Source: an uncultured Clostridia bacterium
GTDB taxonomy: Bacteria > Bacillota > Clostridia > Christensenellales > UBA1750
Direction of reading: 5' to 3'
Assembly: GCA_904393115.1 (NCBI GenBank)
Contig: CAJFMX010000001.1
Span: 118,985-182,984, forward strand
DNA length: 64,000 bases
Shown: positions 7,835 through 17,062 of the stretch, in pieces
How the letters are laid out: every line of letters begins with the position of its first letter
Position numbering within the stretch: the stretch's first letter is position 1
Program-made: the position numbers and the translations under genes
The notes under the pieces: generated by a model
The model's input: the letters and a program-made list of their open reading frames with translations, nothing else
What the model was told of the DNA's origin: nothing
The model's database searches: none

Positions 7835-9304
7835 ATGCAGTTGGAACGCGTTTCACCGGAATCTGTCGGCATTTCTTCCAGGGCCATCTTGGAATTCCTG
7901 CGCCGGGCCAGGGAGGCGTGCGTCGAGATGCACGGCCTGATGGTCCTGCGCCATGGCAAGGTCTGCGCGGAAGGGTGGTGGGCGCCCTATGGCCCGCAGT
8001 ACAAGCACAGCATGTTTTCCTTCTCCAAGACCCTCACGGCAACGGCCATCGGGTTTGCGGAGCAGGAGGGCCTCCTCTCGCTGGAGGAAAAGCTCGTGGA
8101 CATCTTTCCGGACCTCTGCCCCGAGGACCCGAGCGAAAACCTGCGCAAGGCCGATATCTATAGCCTGCTGACCATGAGCTGCGGCCACGAAAACGAGATC
8201 TCCGCCCAGGAGGACGCAAGTCCCGACTGGATCTCCGCCTTCCTGCACCACGATTTCCCGTATGCGCCCGGCACGATGTTTCAGTACAACACGCCCGGCA
8301 CCAACATGCTCGCCGCCATCCTGCGCAGAAAGACCGGCATGGCGCTGACCGAGTTCCTGGAGCCGCGGCTCCTCGCGCCCCTGGGCATCGAAAACGCCCG
8401 CTGCCTGCGCCTCGCCGACGGGGTGGAGCGCGGCGGCGCGGGGTATTTCCTCTCCACGGAGGACATGGCCCGCTTTGCGCAGTTCTATTTGCAGCGGGGC
8501 GTGTGGGAGGGCAAGCGCCTGCTGCGGGAGAGCTGGTTCGACCGCGCCAGCGCCGCGCAGATTGCGACCGTCAACCCGATCTTCACAAACCACGACTCCA
8601 ACTGGCGGCTCGGCTATGGGTTCCAGATGTGGCGCTGCATCCCGGAGGGCGTCTACCGCATGGACGGCGCGTTCGGGCAGTTCGGCGTGATCTTCCCGGA
8701 GCAGGACGCGGTCGTGGCGATCAACTCGGCCTCCGTCTATCCGGACGACCTGCTCAACATCCTCTGGGACACGATCCTGCCCGGCATGCAGGACGAGCCC
8801 CTGCCCGAGAATGCGCAGGACGCCGCAGCGCTCGCGCGCACGCTGCAGGGCCTCTCCCTGCCCGCGGCCTGGGGCGTGCGCAGCCGCGCAGGGGAGAGCG
8901 CCTATGGCGGCAGGACCTATGCGGCAAAGGGCGAGATCCCCGGCCTTGTGGGGCTGATCGGCGGCATGGGCCTGTGGCCGGCGGGCGCCGGCGCGCTCCG
9001 CGGGCTGTCCCTGGCCTTCGGGGAGCGGGAAGCGCTCCTGACGGCGACGGAAGCGGAGGGGACGAAGGTCCTGCGCATCAGCCTGACCGGCGCGTACGCG
9101 CGGTCCGAGCTGGACGGCCAGCCCTACGCCGCCTCCGGCGCCTGGCGCGGCGCGGACGTCTTCGAGATCGAGGCGCGCTGCGTGGAGTTCGTCAGCGGCT
9201 CGACGCTGCGCCTGCGCTTCGCGCCCGAGGGTCTGCTCCTCTCCGTCACCTCCGCCCTGCCCAACGCAGGCGAGGCGCGCTATGCGCTCGTCCCTGCGCG
9301 CTGA
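7835..9304 (+). CDS. Serine hydrolase of the beta-lactamase class C fold
   Basis: A 489-residue protein of the COG1680 family (esterase, amide hydrolase or D-amino-peptidase-like). The SxxK motif is SFSK with nucleophile S62 and K65, followed by TLTATAIGFAEQEGLL, and the catalytic Tyr is in FQYNTPGTN (Y151). The catalytic domain spans about residues 1-330, and a beta-rich C-terminal domain of about 150 residues follows. There is no signal peptide, so it is probably cytoplasmic and not a secreted beta-lactamase. It starts 15 bases after ogt with its own GGAGGG ribosome site. The substrate cannot be predicted. Confidence 0.88.
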   Translation: MQLERVSPESVGISSRAILEFLRRAREACVEMHGLMVLRHGKVCAEGWWAPYGPQYKHSMFSFSKTLTATAIGFAEQEGLLSLEEKLVDIFPDLCPEDPSENLRKADIYSLLTMSCGHENEISAQEDASPDWISAFLHHDFPYAPGTMFQYNTPGTNMLAAILRRKTGMALTEFLEPRLLAPLGIENARCLRLADGVERGGAGYFLSTEDMARFAQFYLQRGVWEGKRLLRESWFDRASAAQIATVNPIFTNHDSNWRLGYGFQMWRCIPEGVYRMDGAFGQFGVIFPEQDAVVAINSASVYPDDLLNILWDTILPGMQDEPLPENAQDAAALARTLQGLSLPAAWGVRSRAGESAYGGRTYAAKGEIPGLVGLIGGMGLWPAGAGALRGLSLAFGEREALLTATEAEGTKVLRISLTGAYARSELDGQPYAASGAWRGADVFEIEARCVEFVSGSTLRLRFAPEGLLLSVTSALPNAGEARYALVPAR

Positions 9305-9316
9305 ATCCACGCACGC

Positions 9317-9353
9317 AAAACCGCTCCCTCCAAACTTTGGGGGGAGCGGTTTT
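9317..9353. terminator. Bidirectional terminator at a convergent junction
   Basis: AAAACCGCTCCC pairs with GGGAGCGGTTTT around a short loop. An A-run on the left and a T-run on the right let it serve both the rightward hydrolase gene and the leftward ABC exporter operon. Confidence 0.85.
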
Positions 9354-9364
9354 GTTTGGATCGA

Positions 9365-11185
9365 TCAGGTCGCAAACCCTGCGTACTGCGTCTGATAGAG
9401 CTCGTAGTATTTGCCCTTCTGCGCGAGGAGCGCATTGTGGCTGCCACACTCGGCGATGTGCCCCTGGTCCATGACGACGATCAGGTCCGAGTCGCGGATG
9501 GTGGAGAGCCGGTGCGCGATGACGATGCTCGTGCGGTTCTGCATGACCAGCTGCATGGCGTCCTGGATCGCCTTCTCGGTTCGCGTATCGACGTTGGAGG
9601 TGGCCTCGTCCAGGATCAGGATCTTGGGGTCCGCAACGAACGCGCGCGCGATGGCCAGCAGCTGGCGCTGGCCCTGGCTGATGTTCGCGCCCGATTCGGC
9701 GAGCATTGTGTCCAGGCCCTGGGGCAGGCTCTCGAGCATCTCGCGGCAGTGGCTCATGTCCAGGGCGCGGCGCAGCTCGTCCTCCGTCGCGCCGTCGCGG
9801 CCGTAGAGGAGGTTTTGCCGGATCGTGTCCGAGAAGAGCACCGTGTCCTGCAGCACGATGGCGATGTCGCGGCGCAGGCTGCCGCGGGAGATGTGTTGGA
9901 TGTTCTGGCCGTTGATGCGGATTGCGCCGCTGTCGATGTCGTAAAAGCGCAGGAGCAGGTTGACGATGGTCGTCTTGCCGCTGCCCGTCGCGCCCACGAG
10001 GGCGACCTTCTTTCCGGAGGGAACGGTCAGGGAGAAGTCCCGGATGACGGGATGCTGCGGCGCGTAGGAGAAGTTCACGCCTTCAAAGGTCACGGTCTTG
10101 GCGGAGTCCTGCGCGATCGGCTCGCCGGACTTGTCCTCGTCCGCCTCGTCCAGGACGGAGAACACGCGCTCCGCGCCGGCGATGGCGGTCTGCAGCTGGC
10201 CGTAGACCTGCGCGATCTCGTTGATCGGCCGGCTGAACTGCTTGGCGTAGACGATGAAGGCCGAGATGACGCCCACCGAGATCAGCCCGTGGATGGAGAA
10301 GTACCCGCCGAAGGCCGCGATGATCACGAACCCGATGTTGCCGATGGCGTTCATGATCGGGCCCATGACGCCGCTGCACACGTCGGTCTTGATGCCCTCG
10401 CGCGTCAGGGAGTCCGCGGTGCTGCAGAAGTCCTCGGTCGTCTTGTCCTGGCGGTTGTAGGCCACGACCGTGCGGTAGCCGGCGACCATCTCTTCCACCG
10501 TGCCGTTGAGCTGGCCGAGCAGCGCCTGGCGGCGGCGCGAATAGGTGCGCACCTTGCCCGAGAGCAGCTTGGTCGCGAGCACCGTCAGGATCACCGTCAC
10601 CAGGCTCAGCAGCGCGAGCTGCCAGCAGTACCACAGCATGATCGCCGCCGTGCCCAGGATCGTCAGCACCCCGGAGAACAGGGAGGGCAGGGACTGCGAC
10701 ACGGTCGTGGAGATGTTCTCGACGTCGTTGGTCATGCGGCTCATGACGTCCCCGTGGGAGTGGGTGTCCAGGTACTGCACGGGCAGGTCCACGATCTTGC
10801 CGAAGAGCTCCTCGCGCATGCGCCGGACGATGTTCTGACTCAGGCGCGCGCTGATCAGGTTCTGCAGGAGCTGGCCCAGGCAGTAGAGCACGTAGACCGC
10901 CAGCATCAGCAGCACCGTGCGCAGCAGGTTCCCGGAGGCCGTGCCGGCGAGGATGTCGATGGCGCGGCTCTGCAGGCTTGGCGCGTAGACGCCGCAGAGC
11001 GTGCCGAAGACCACCGCCGCCAGCATCCCGAGGACCATCGCCTTCTCCTGGAAAAAGTAGACGGCGACGCGCCGGAGCGTCTTGCCCGCATTCTCCGCGT
11101 GCTCGACCTCCTGGAAGCGCTCGCGCCGGTTGACCATGCCCGGAATCCTCTGTTCCGGCGTCTTTTGCGTCCTCTGCGTGCTCAT
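9365..11185 (-). CDS. ABC exporter half-transporter, catalytically complete partner
   Basis: A 606-residue fused membrane/ATPase subunit: six membrane segments (about residues 45-340) and then an ATPase domain. Walker A is GATGSGKTT, the signature is ISQGQRQLLA and Walker B is ILILDEATSNVD with the catalytic Glu intact. It overlaps the upstream ABC gene by four bases (ATGA), so the two are made together. The partner has a substituted catalytic Glu, the classic pattern of heterodimeric multidrug exporters such as BmrCD or TM287/288. Drug or lipid export across the cytoplasmic membrane is expected from the family; the substrate is unknown. Confidence 0.92.
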   Translation of the reverse strand: MSTQRTQKTPEQRIPGMVNRRERFQEVEHAENAGKTLRRVAVYFFQEKAMVLGMLAAVVFGTLCGVYAPSLQSRAIDILAGTASGNLLRTVLLMLAVYVLYCLGQLLQNLISARLSQNIVRRMREELFGKIVDLPVQYLDTHSHGDVMSRMTNDVENISTTVSQSLPSLFSGVLTILGTAAIMLWYCWQLALLSLVTVILTVLATKLLSGKVRTYSRRRQALLGQLNGTVEEMVAGYRTVVAYNRQDKTTEDFCSTADSLTREGIKTDVCSGVMGPIMNAIGNIGFVIIAAFGGYFSIHGLISVGVISAFIVYAKQFSRPINEIAQVYGQLQTAIAGAERVFSVLDEADEDKSGEPIAQDSAKTVTFEGVNFSYAPQHPVIRDFSLTVPSGKKVALVGATGSGKTTIVNLLLRFYDIDSGAIRINGQNIQHISRGSLRRDIAIVLQDTVLFSDTIRQNLLYGRDGATEDELRRALDMSHCREMLESLPQGLDTMLAESGANISQGQRQLLAIARAFVADPKILILDEATSNVDTRTEKAIQDAMQLVMQNRTSIVIAHRLSTIRDSDLIVVMDQGHIAECGSHNALLAQKGKYYELYQTQYAGFAT

Positions 11186-12918
11186 GCGCTCTCCTCCTCT
11201 CCGATCTGCGAGCGGTAGATGTCCTGGTAGACCGCGCAGGTGGAGAGCAGCTCGCTGTGCGTGCCGCAGGCCGCGATGCGCCCGCCCTCCAGCACGACGA
11301 TGCGGTCCGCGCGGCGCACGGAGGCGATCCGCTGCGCGACGATGAGCTTTGTGCTCGTGGGATTCGACCGGCGCAGCGCCTCGTGCAGGTTGGCCTCGGT
11401 CTTCAGGTCCAGCGCGCTCGTCGAGTCGTCAAAGATCAGGATCTCCGCGTTCTTGAGCACCGCGCGGGAGATGGAGATGCGCTGCTTCTGCCCGCCGGAC
11501 AGGCTCATGCCGCGCTCGGCGACGGGCGTGTCGTACCCGAGCGCCGTGGAGGAGATGAAGCCGTCCGCCTGCGCGGTGACGGCGGCGCTGCGGATTTGCT
11601 CCGCGCTCGCGTCCGGCGCGCCCCAGGCGATGTTTTCCGCGATGGTCGCGCTGAAGAGCTCGCTCTTTTGCAGGACGGAGGCGACCTTCTCGCGCAGGGC
11701 CTCCTGCCGGTACTGGCGCACGTCCACGCCGTCCACCAGCACCGCACCGCCCGTCACGTCGTAGAAGCGGGGGATGAGGCTGACCAGCGACGTCTTGCCG
11801 CAGCCCGTCGCGCCCATGATGGCGACGGTCTCGCCGGGGCGGATCTTGAGGTTGATGTGCTCGAGCACGGGCGCGGAGCTGCCCGGGTAGGCGAAGGACG
11901 CGTCCCGGAACTCGATCTCGCCGTGCGTCTGCGTCGGGCCGGAAAAGCCGCCGTCGCGCAGCGCGGGCTCGCTGCGGAGGATCTCCTTAACGCGCTTCCA
12001 GGAGGCCAGGCCGCGGGAGATGTTCTGGAAGATCATCGTCAGCATCATGATGCCGTGCAGCAGCTGCGTGGTGTAGGTGATGGCCGCCATGACGCTGCCG
12101 GGCGTTGTCGAGCCGTAGGCCACGTCGCGCGCGCCCACCAGCAGGAGAATCGCCACGACCGCGTACATCAGCGCGTTGATCACCGGGTTCAGGAAGGCGA
12201 AGATCACCAGGGTCCGCAGCTGCGTGCGGATCAGCGCGCCGTTGGCCTTGCCAAAGCGCAGCTTCTCGTAGACCTCGCGCACGCAGGCCTTGATGATGCG
12301 GATGCCCGCGATGTCCTCCTGCAGGATGGCGTTGATCTCGTCCAGCTCCGCCTGCAGGCGGGTGAAGAGGGGATTCGCCTTGACCATGCAGAGGATCAGG
12401 CAGCCCACGATGAAGGGGAACGCGCACAGCACGATCCACCCGAAGGTCCGGTCGAGCTGAAACATGCAGAACATGCTCCCGAACATGAGCATCCCGTTGC
12501 GGATCATGCCGCGCACAAACTGCGAGAGGAAGTTTTGCACCTGCGTGATGTCGTTGGTCACGCGCGTGACGAGCGAGCCCGTGCCGATGGAGTCCATCTG
12601 CGGAAAGGAGAAGGCCATCATCCGCCGGAAGCAGTCCTTGCGCATGTTGTTGCCCACGTTCTGCCCGGCATACTGCACGACCACGTTGTTCATCGAGCCG
12701 CAGAAGCAGCCGAGGAGCACGAACCCGACCATCTGCAGGCCCAGCCGCCAGATCAGGCCCATGTCGCCCACGCCGCCGTTGGAAAGGCCCAGCACGCCCT
12801 CGTCCACGATCTCGCTCATGAGGCTGGGCTGCAGGAGGTCCATGCACACCTCGCCGACCATGAAGAGCGCGCCGAGCACGCCCAGGGGGATGTACTTGCG
12901 GACGTATTTCCACATCAT
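11182..12918 (-). CDS. ABC exporter half-transporter with degenerate ATPase site
   Basis: A 578-residue fused membrane/ATPase subunit starting MMWKYVRKYIP; this ATG overlaps the MarR stop codon by four bases, which decides the start. Six membrane segments occupy about residues 15-305. Walker A is GATGCGKTS, the signature LSGGQKQR is canonical, but Walker B reads ILIFDDSTSALD, with Asp in place of the catalytic Glu. It should therefore form the degenerate site of a heterodimer with the downstream gene product. The MarR-ABC-ABC order is a common drug-responsive efflux operon in Clostridia. Confidence 0.92.
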   Translation of the reverse strand: MMWKYVRKYIPLGVLGALFMVGEVCMDLLQPSLMSEIVDEGVLGLSNGGVGDMGLIWRLGLQMVGFVLLGCFCGSMNNVVVQYAGQNVGNNMRKDCFRRMMAFSFPQMDSIGTGSLVTRVTNDITQVQNFLSQFVRGMIRNGMLMFGSMFCMFQLDRTFGWIVLCAFPFIVGCLILCMVKANPLFTRLQAELDEINAILQEDIAGIRIIKACVREVYEKLRFGKANGALIRTQLRTLVIFAFLNPVINALMYAVVAILLLVGARDVAYGSTTPGSVMAAITYTTQLLHGIMMLTMIFQNISRGLASWKRVKEILRSEPALRDGGFSGPTQTHGEIEFRDASFAYPGSSAPVLEHINLKIRPGETVAIMGATGCGKTSLVSLIPRFYDVTGGAVLVDGVDVRQYRQEALREKVASVLQKSELFSATIAENIAWGAPDASAEQIRSAAVTAQADGFISSTALGYDTPVAERGMSLSGGQKQRISISRAVLKNAEILIFDDSTSALDLKTEANLHEALRRSNPTSTKLIVAQRIASVRRADRIVVLEGGRIAACGTHSELLSTCAVYQDIYRSQIGEEESA

Positions 12919-13415
12919 GCGTCGCCGTCCCCCCTTTGGGGTTTGCCGGCGTGCGGGTTCCAATCCTGAATCGCGCCGCGGTACCGGCTCTGCCAGTCCG
13001 CGTTGACCTTCGCAAGAAGGCCGAGGAGCGCGGCCTTTTCCTCGTCCGTCAGGCAGGAAAACATCTCCTCATGCCGCCGGGCCCGCTGCGCCCGGGCCTC
13101 GCTCGCGCGGGCTTTCCCCAGTTCTGTCAGGGTGATTTCCGCCGTCCGCCGGTCGCTCGGGCTGGGCGTGCGCACGATGCAGCCCGCGCTCTCGAGCTTG
13201 GCGATGACCTCGCTGGCCGACGCCGGGCGGATGCCCAGCCGCTCCGTCAGATCCCGCTGCGTGATGGGCGCCCCGATCTCCTGCAGCACCATCAGCACGC
13301 GCTTTTGGCTGCCCTTGCCCTCGTAGAGCACGTGCATGACGTGGCTCACATCCCGCAGGGCAAAGATGAGCAAATCGTTGGGGCTGGACGCCCGGTACTC
13401 CACCGTCTCCTTCAT
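12915..13415 (-). CDS. MarR-family repressor of the ABC exporter operon
   Basis: A 166-residue winged-helix regulator starting MKETVEYRAS. The DNA-binding core is ITQRDLTERLGIRPASASEVIAKL, then the wing RTPSPSDRRTAEITLTELG, both typical of MarR proteins. It is the first gene of the marR-ABC-ABC operon, and its stop overlaps the next start. The promoter 40 bases upstream carries a 20-base inverted repeat over the -10 box, so autoregulation is likely, with derepression by an exported compound. The N-terminus is a little longer than in compact MarR proteins. Confidence 0.92.
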   Translation of the reverse strand: MKETVEYRASSPNDLLIFALRDVSHVMHVLYEGKGSQKRVLMVLQEIGAPITQRDLTERLGIRPASASEVIAKLESAGCIVRTPSPSDRRTAEITLTELGKARASEARAQRARRHEEMFSCLTDEEKAALLGLLAKVNADWQSRYRGAIQDWNPHAGKPQRGDGDA

Positions 13416-13445
13416 TCGACGATACGCCTCCGTTCCATTTCTTTT

Positions 13446-13486
13446 GGTACCTTGATAAGTATACCATCGGGGCGGCTGTCTGTAAA
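13446..13486 (-). promoter_or_regulatory. marR promoter with overlapping operator
   Basis: On the minus strand, TTTACA (13481-13486) and TATACT (13458-13463) are 17 bases apart. GGTACCTTGATAAGTATACC (13446-13465) is an imperfect inverted repeat with GGTA/TACC ends that covers the -10 box, and another GGTACC lies beside the -35 box at 13487-13492 (AGGTACC). This is a textbook arrangement for MarR autorepression. Confidence 0.78.
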
Positions 13487-13518
13487 GGTACCTAACGAAT
13501 TTTTTCAAAAAAAGCGCT

Positions 13519-13547
13519 TTGACAAAGCCGGAAAAAATCCGTATAAT
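13519..13547 (+). promoter_or_regulatory. Promoter of the first MATE gene
   Basis: Perfect TTGACA and TATAAT boxes with a 17-base spacer. The start codon is about 165 bases downstream, leaving a long structured leader. Confidence 0.88.
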
Positions 13548-13555
13548 GAAGAGCG

Positions 13556-13695
13556 ACGTGTGGCAGCTCTCTGCGTAAATCCAGTTGAGCTGCCGCGCGT
13601 CTTTTGTTTTGCGCGCCGCGCCGGCGCGCAAACTCCCATGCGCGTGGCCCCTGCGGGCGTAAATCCAGCAGCCGGGCCGCGCGCGCATTTTTTTT
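13556..13695 (+). promoter_or_regulatory. Tandem-hairpin leader with terminator, probable guanidine-IV-like riboswitch
   Basis: Hairpin 1 pairs GTGGCAGCTC (13560-13569) with GAGCTGCCGC (13587-13596). Hairpin 2 pairs GCGCGTGGCCC (13640-13650) with GGGCCGCGCGC (13674-13684) and is followed by eight T (13688-13695), i.e. an intrinsic terminator directly before the MATE ribosome site. The two loops share the identical 11-mer CGTAAATCCAG, preceded by CTG in hairpin 1 and CTGCGGG in hairpin 2. Two loops with the same conserved sequence, the second inside a terminator, upstream of a MepA-type MATE gene, is the layout I recall for the guanidine-IV (mepA motif) riboswitch. The structure is seen; the ligand class is inferred from memory of that motif. 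Confidence 0.6.
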
Positions 13696-13712
13696 GGAAA
13701 GGATGAGTCCCC

Positions 13713-15128
13713 ATGGAAGAGAAATCGAATGCGTTTCTCGGGCAGGAGCGCGTCGGCAAGCTGATGGCGCAGTACGCGGTTCCCTGCATCATTTCGCTCC
13801 TGGTCGGCGCGCTGTACAACATCGTGGACCAGGTCTTCATCGCCAATGCGGCCTACCTGGGCTCCTACGGCAACGCGGCGAACACGGTCGTCTTTCCGTT
13901 GACGGTGGTGGCCCTGGCCATCGCCGTGATGGTGGGCGACGGCTGCTGTGCCTTTGTCAGCATCCACCTGGGCAAGGGCCAGCCGGAGCGCGCCAACCGC
14001 AGCGTGGGCAATGCGGTCGTGATGAGCGCCGCCAGCGGCGTTATGCTGATGGCGGTCTATCTGCTCTTTCAGGAGCAGATCCTGACGATGTTCGGCGGCA
14101 GGGTCAACGAGGAGACCTTCGCCTATGCAAAGGAATATTTCTTCTATATTACCCTGGGCATTCCGTTCTACATGTTCGGCCAGGCCATGAACCCCATCCT
14201 CCGCGCGGACGGCAGCCCGCGCTTTGCCATGGTCTCCACGCTCGTGGGCGCCATCGCCAACACGATCCTGGACCCGATCTTCCTCTTTGTCTTCCGCTGG
14301 GGCATGATGGGCGCGGCGGTGGCGACCGTCATCGGCCAGGTGCTCACCGCGGCGCTCTCCGTTTGGTACCTGCTGCACAGGAAGACCATCCGCCTTGGGA
14401 AGAAGGACTTCGCCCTCCAGGGCAGCGTCAGCGGCGGAACGCTGGGGCTCGGCATCACGAGCTTCCTCTCGCAGATCTCGCTCGTGGCGGCCATGGCCGC
14501 CATCAACAACATGCTGCAGGTCTACGGCGCGCGGGACGCGGTCTTTGGCCAGGCGCAGTATGCGCAGATCCCCATGGCGGTGGTGGGCATCGTCATGAAG
14601 TTCTTCCAAATCGTCATCTCCATCATCGTGGGCATGGCCGCCGGCTGCATCCCGATCGTTGGCTTCAACATGGGCGCGGGGAAGCGGGACCGCGTGCGCG
14701 CGCTCTTCACCAAGCTCCTAATCGCGGAGGCGGCCGTCGGCATCGTGGCCCTGGTCCTGGCCGAGTGCTTCCCGCGGAACCTGATCTCCCTCTTCGGCGC
14801 GGCGAACGAGAGCCGCTATTACACGGAGTTTGCCGTCCTGGCCTTCCGGACGTATCTGTGCATGCTCCCGCTGGCCTGCGTCAACAAGGCGTGCTTCATC
14901 TTCCTGCAGGCCATGGGCAAGGCGGCCGCGTCCACGGCCCTGTCCATGATCCGCGAGGTCGTCTTCGGCGTGGGATTTGCGCTGGTGCTCCCGGTGTTCT
15001 TCGGGCTCACCGGCGTGCTGTACTCCATGCCCGTCTCCGACGCGCTGACGTTCCTCGCGGCGGTCTCCCTGATCGCGCGCACCTACCGCCAGCTGCGCAG
15101 CGATCCCGCGCTGCGCCCACTCCCTTGA
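13713..15128 (+). CDS. MATE efflux transporter (MepA-like)
   Basis: A 471-residue, 12-membrane-segment cation/drug antiporter of the MATE family. The N-terminus has the family features [20 protein letters not shown] and [15 protein letters not shown]. The length is normal for MepA-type proteins (about 450). It is preceded by GGAAAGGATG and by a terminator-bearing leader, so expression is probably controlled by premature termination. If the leader is a guanidine sensor, this protein would export guanidine or related cations; otherwise multidrug export is the family default. It is transcribed divergently from marR. Confidence 0.93.
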   Translation: MEEKSNAFLGQERVGKLMAQYAVPCIISLLVGALYNIVDQVFIANAAYLGSYGNAANTVVFPLTVVALAIAVMVGDGCCAFVSIHLGKGQPERANRSVGNAVVMSAASGVMLMAVYLLFQEQILTMFGGRVNEETFAYAKEYFFYITLGIPFYMFGQAMNPILRADGSPRFAMVSTLVGAIANTILDPIFLFVFRWGMMGAAVATVIGQVLTAALSVWYLLHRKTIRLGKKDFALQGSVSGGTLGLGITSFLSQISLVAAMAAINNMLQVYGARDAVFGQAQYAQIPMAVVGIVMKFFQIVISIIVGMAAGCIPIVGFNMGAGKRDRVRALFTKLLIAEAAVGIVALVLAECFPRNLISLFGAANESRYYTEFAVLAFRTYLCMLPLACVNKACFIFLQAMGKAAASTALSMIREVVFGVGFALVLPVFFGLTGVLYSMPVSDALTFLAAVSLIARTYRQLRSDPALRPLP

Positions 15129-15153
15129 CGCCGCGCGGAAAATCCGCTAAACT
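15125..15153 (+). promoter_or_regulatory. smpB promoter
   Basis: TTGACG, 17-base spacer, TAAACT. The -35 box overlaps the stop codon of the MATE gene, showing that smpB has its own start site. Confidence 0.72.
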
Positions 15154-15190
15154 GATAGCGAAAAACTTCCCGCAAAGGAGGGGATTTTCC

Positions 15191-15652
15191 ATGCCGGAAG
15201 GCGTCAAGCAGTGCGCGCAGAACCGCAAGGCGTGGCACGATTACTTCATAGAGGATAAGCTGGAGGCGGGCATCGAGCTCTTTGGCACGGAGGTCAAGTC
15301 CATCCGCGCGGGCAAGTGCAACCTCAAGGACAGCTACGTCGAGATCCGCAACGGCGAGGCCTTTATCCAGGGCATGCACATCAGCCCTTACGACCACGGA
15401 AACATCTTCAACAAGGATCCCCTGCGGCCCAAGAAGCTCCTGCTGCACAAGGCGGAGATCCGCAAGTTCTACGCCCGCGTCATGCAGAAGGGCTATTCCA
15501 TCGTTCCCTTGCAGATTTACCTCAAAAACGGCCGCGTCAAGGCGGAGATCGCCCTGGCCCGCGGCAAAAAGCTCTACGACAAGCGCGACGACGCCGCCAA
15601 GAAGGAGGCCCAGCGCGACATCGACCGTTCCGTCAAAGAACACGCGCGCTAA
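15191..15652 (+). CDS. smpB: SsrA-binding protein SmpB
   Basis: A 153-residue protein that binds tmRNA and the decoding centre to rescue stalled ribosomes. Family motifs are present: [18 protein letters not shown] at the N-terminus, [14 protein letters not shown], and the basic C-terminal tail [20 protein letters not shown], which inserts into the mRNA channel. The length is standard. The AAAGGAGG ribosome site before ATG 15191 fixes the start. Its RNA partner ssrA lies about 6.2 kb downstream on the other strand. A short GCCGGCG/CGCCGGC hairpin just after the stop may end the transcript. Confidence 0.97.
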   Translation: MPEGVKQCAQNRKAWHDYFIEDKLEAGIELFGTEVKSIRAGKCNLKDSYVEIRNGEAFIQGMHISPYDHGNIFNKDPLRPKKLLLHKAEIRKFYARVMQKGYSIVPLQIYLKNGRVKAEIALARGKKLYDKRDDAAKKEAQRDIDRSVKEHAR

Positions 15653-15697
15653 GAGCCGGCGCACGCCGGCGAGCAGATACAAAAAGGGGGTACGACC

Positions 15698-17005
15698 ATG
15701 TTTACCTTTGACCGCGAAGCCTACAGGAAGCGCGTGGAGTGGTTCCAGCACGACCGCTTCGGCATGTTCATCCACTGGGGGCTGTACGCCATCCCCGCCC
15801 GGGGCGAGTGGGTGCGCAGCGTCGAGCGCATCTCCGCGGAGGACTACGAGCCCTTCTTCCGCGAGTTCAACCCCGTCGACTACGACCCCAAGACCTGGGC
15901 CTACCTGGCCAAGCAGGCGGGCATGAAGTACGCCGTGCTCACCACCAAGCACCACGACGGCTTCTGCCTCTTCGACAGCAAGCTCACCGACTACAAGGCC
16001 ACCAACACCCCCGCCGGGCGCGACCTCGTGCGCGAGTTCGTGGACGCCTTCCGCGCGCAGGGCATCAAGGTCGGCTTCTACTATTCCATCATCGACTGGC
16101 ACCACCCGGACTTCCCGCACTACGGCGACCGCAACCACCCCGAGCGCGACAACGAGGCCTTCAAGGGCGCAAAGCACAACTTTGACAACTACCTCGAGTA
16201 CATGCACGGCCAGGTGCGCGAGCTCTGCGAAAACTACGGCAAGATCGACATCATGTGGTTCGACTTCTCCTACGACGACATGACCGGGGAGAAGTGGCGC
16301 GCAAGCGAGCTGGTGCGCATGGTGCGCTCCCTGCAGCCGGGCATCCTGCTGGACAACCGGCTCGAGGTCAGCGGCTCCGGCTTTGGCTCGCTCGTCACGG
16401 CCAACCCCACGGAGTACAGCGGCGACTTCGTCAGCCCCGAGCAGATCATCCCGCCCAAGGGCATCATGGACGAGATGGGCAACCCTGCCGTCTGGGAGGC
16501 CTGCATCACCATGAACAACAACTGGGGCTACTGCGCGGCGGACAAGAACTTCAAGCCCGCGTCCCTCATCCTGCACAAGCTCGTCGAGTGCGTGAGCAAG
16601 GGCGGCAACCTGCTGCTCAACGTCGGCCCGGACGCGCGCGGCTGCATCCCGCAGGAGTCCGTGCAGATCCTGCTGGAGCTCGCCCGCTGGATGCAGAAGA
16701 ACGGCGACTCCATCTACGGCTGCGGCTATGCGGACCGGCCCAAGCCCGAAAACGGCCGCATCACCCGCAACGGCAACAAGCTCTACTACCACATCTACGA
16801 GGCCGCCATCGGCGACATCCCCCTGGAGGGCCTGCGCCGCGAGGAGGTCGAGAAGGTCCGCCTGCTCGCCACCGGCGCGGAGGTCAAGATCTCCGACAGC
16901 TGGATGGCCGCCAACTATCCGGACACGGTCTTTGTCAACCTCGGCCCGAGCCCCCTGCTGCCCGACCCCGTGGATACGGTCCTGGAAGTCACGCTCAAGG
17001 CGTAA
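15698..17005 (+). CDS. Alpha-L-fucosidase, GH29
   Basis: A 435-residue retaining glycosidase. The family signature is clear: FGMFIHWGLYAIPARGEW near residue 25, TTKHHDGFCLF near residue 87, and the nucleophile motif IMWFDFSYDD with D189. The C-terminal part (about 330-435) is a small beta domain. There is no signal peptide, so it acts in the cytoplasm on imported fucosylated oligosaccharides, consistent with the sugar importers and other glycosidases nearby. GGGGG precedes the ATG at a usable distance. It follows smpB by 45 bases but is functionally unrelated to it. Confidence 0.93.
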   Translation: MFTFDREAYRKRVEWFQHDRFGMFIHWGLYAIPARGEWVRSVERISAEDYEPFFREFNPVDYDPKTWAYLAKQAGMKYAVLTTKHHDGFCLFDSKLTDYKATNTPAGRDLVREFVDAFRAQGIKVGFYYSIIDWHHPDFPHYGDRNHPERDNEAFKGAKHNFDNYLEYMHGQVRELCENYGKIDIMWFDFSYDDMTGEKWRASELVRMVRSLQPGILLDNRLEVSGSGFGSLVTANPTEYSGDFVSPEQIIPPKGIMDEMGNPAVWEACITMNNNWGYCAADKNFKPASLILHKLVECVSKGGNLLLNVGPDARGCIPQESVQILLELARWMQKNGDSIYGCGYADRPKPENGRITRNGNKLYYHIYEAAIGDIPLEGLRREEVEKVRLLATGAEVKISDSWMAANYPDTVFVNLGPSPLLPDPVDTVLEVTLKA

Positions 17006-17014
17006 AACAGACGA

Positions 17015-17046
17015 GCGGCCCCCTCTGCAAAGAGGGGGCCGCTTTT
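17015..17046 (+). terminator. Terminator after the fucosidase gene
   Basis: GCGGCCCCCTC pairs perfectly with GAGGGGGCCGC around a 6-base loop, followed by four T. Confidence 0.9.
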
Positions 17047-17062
17047 GCGTGTGCCCCGTTCG

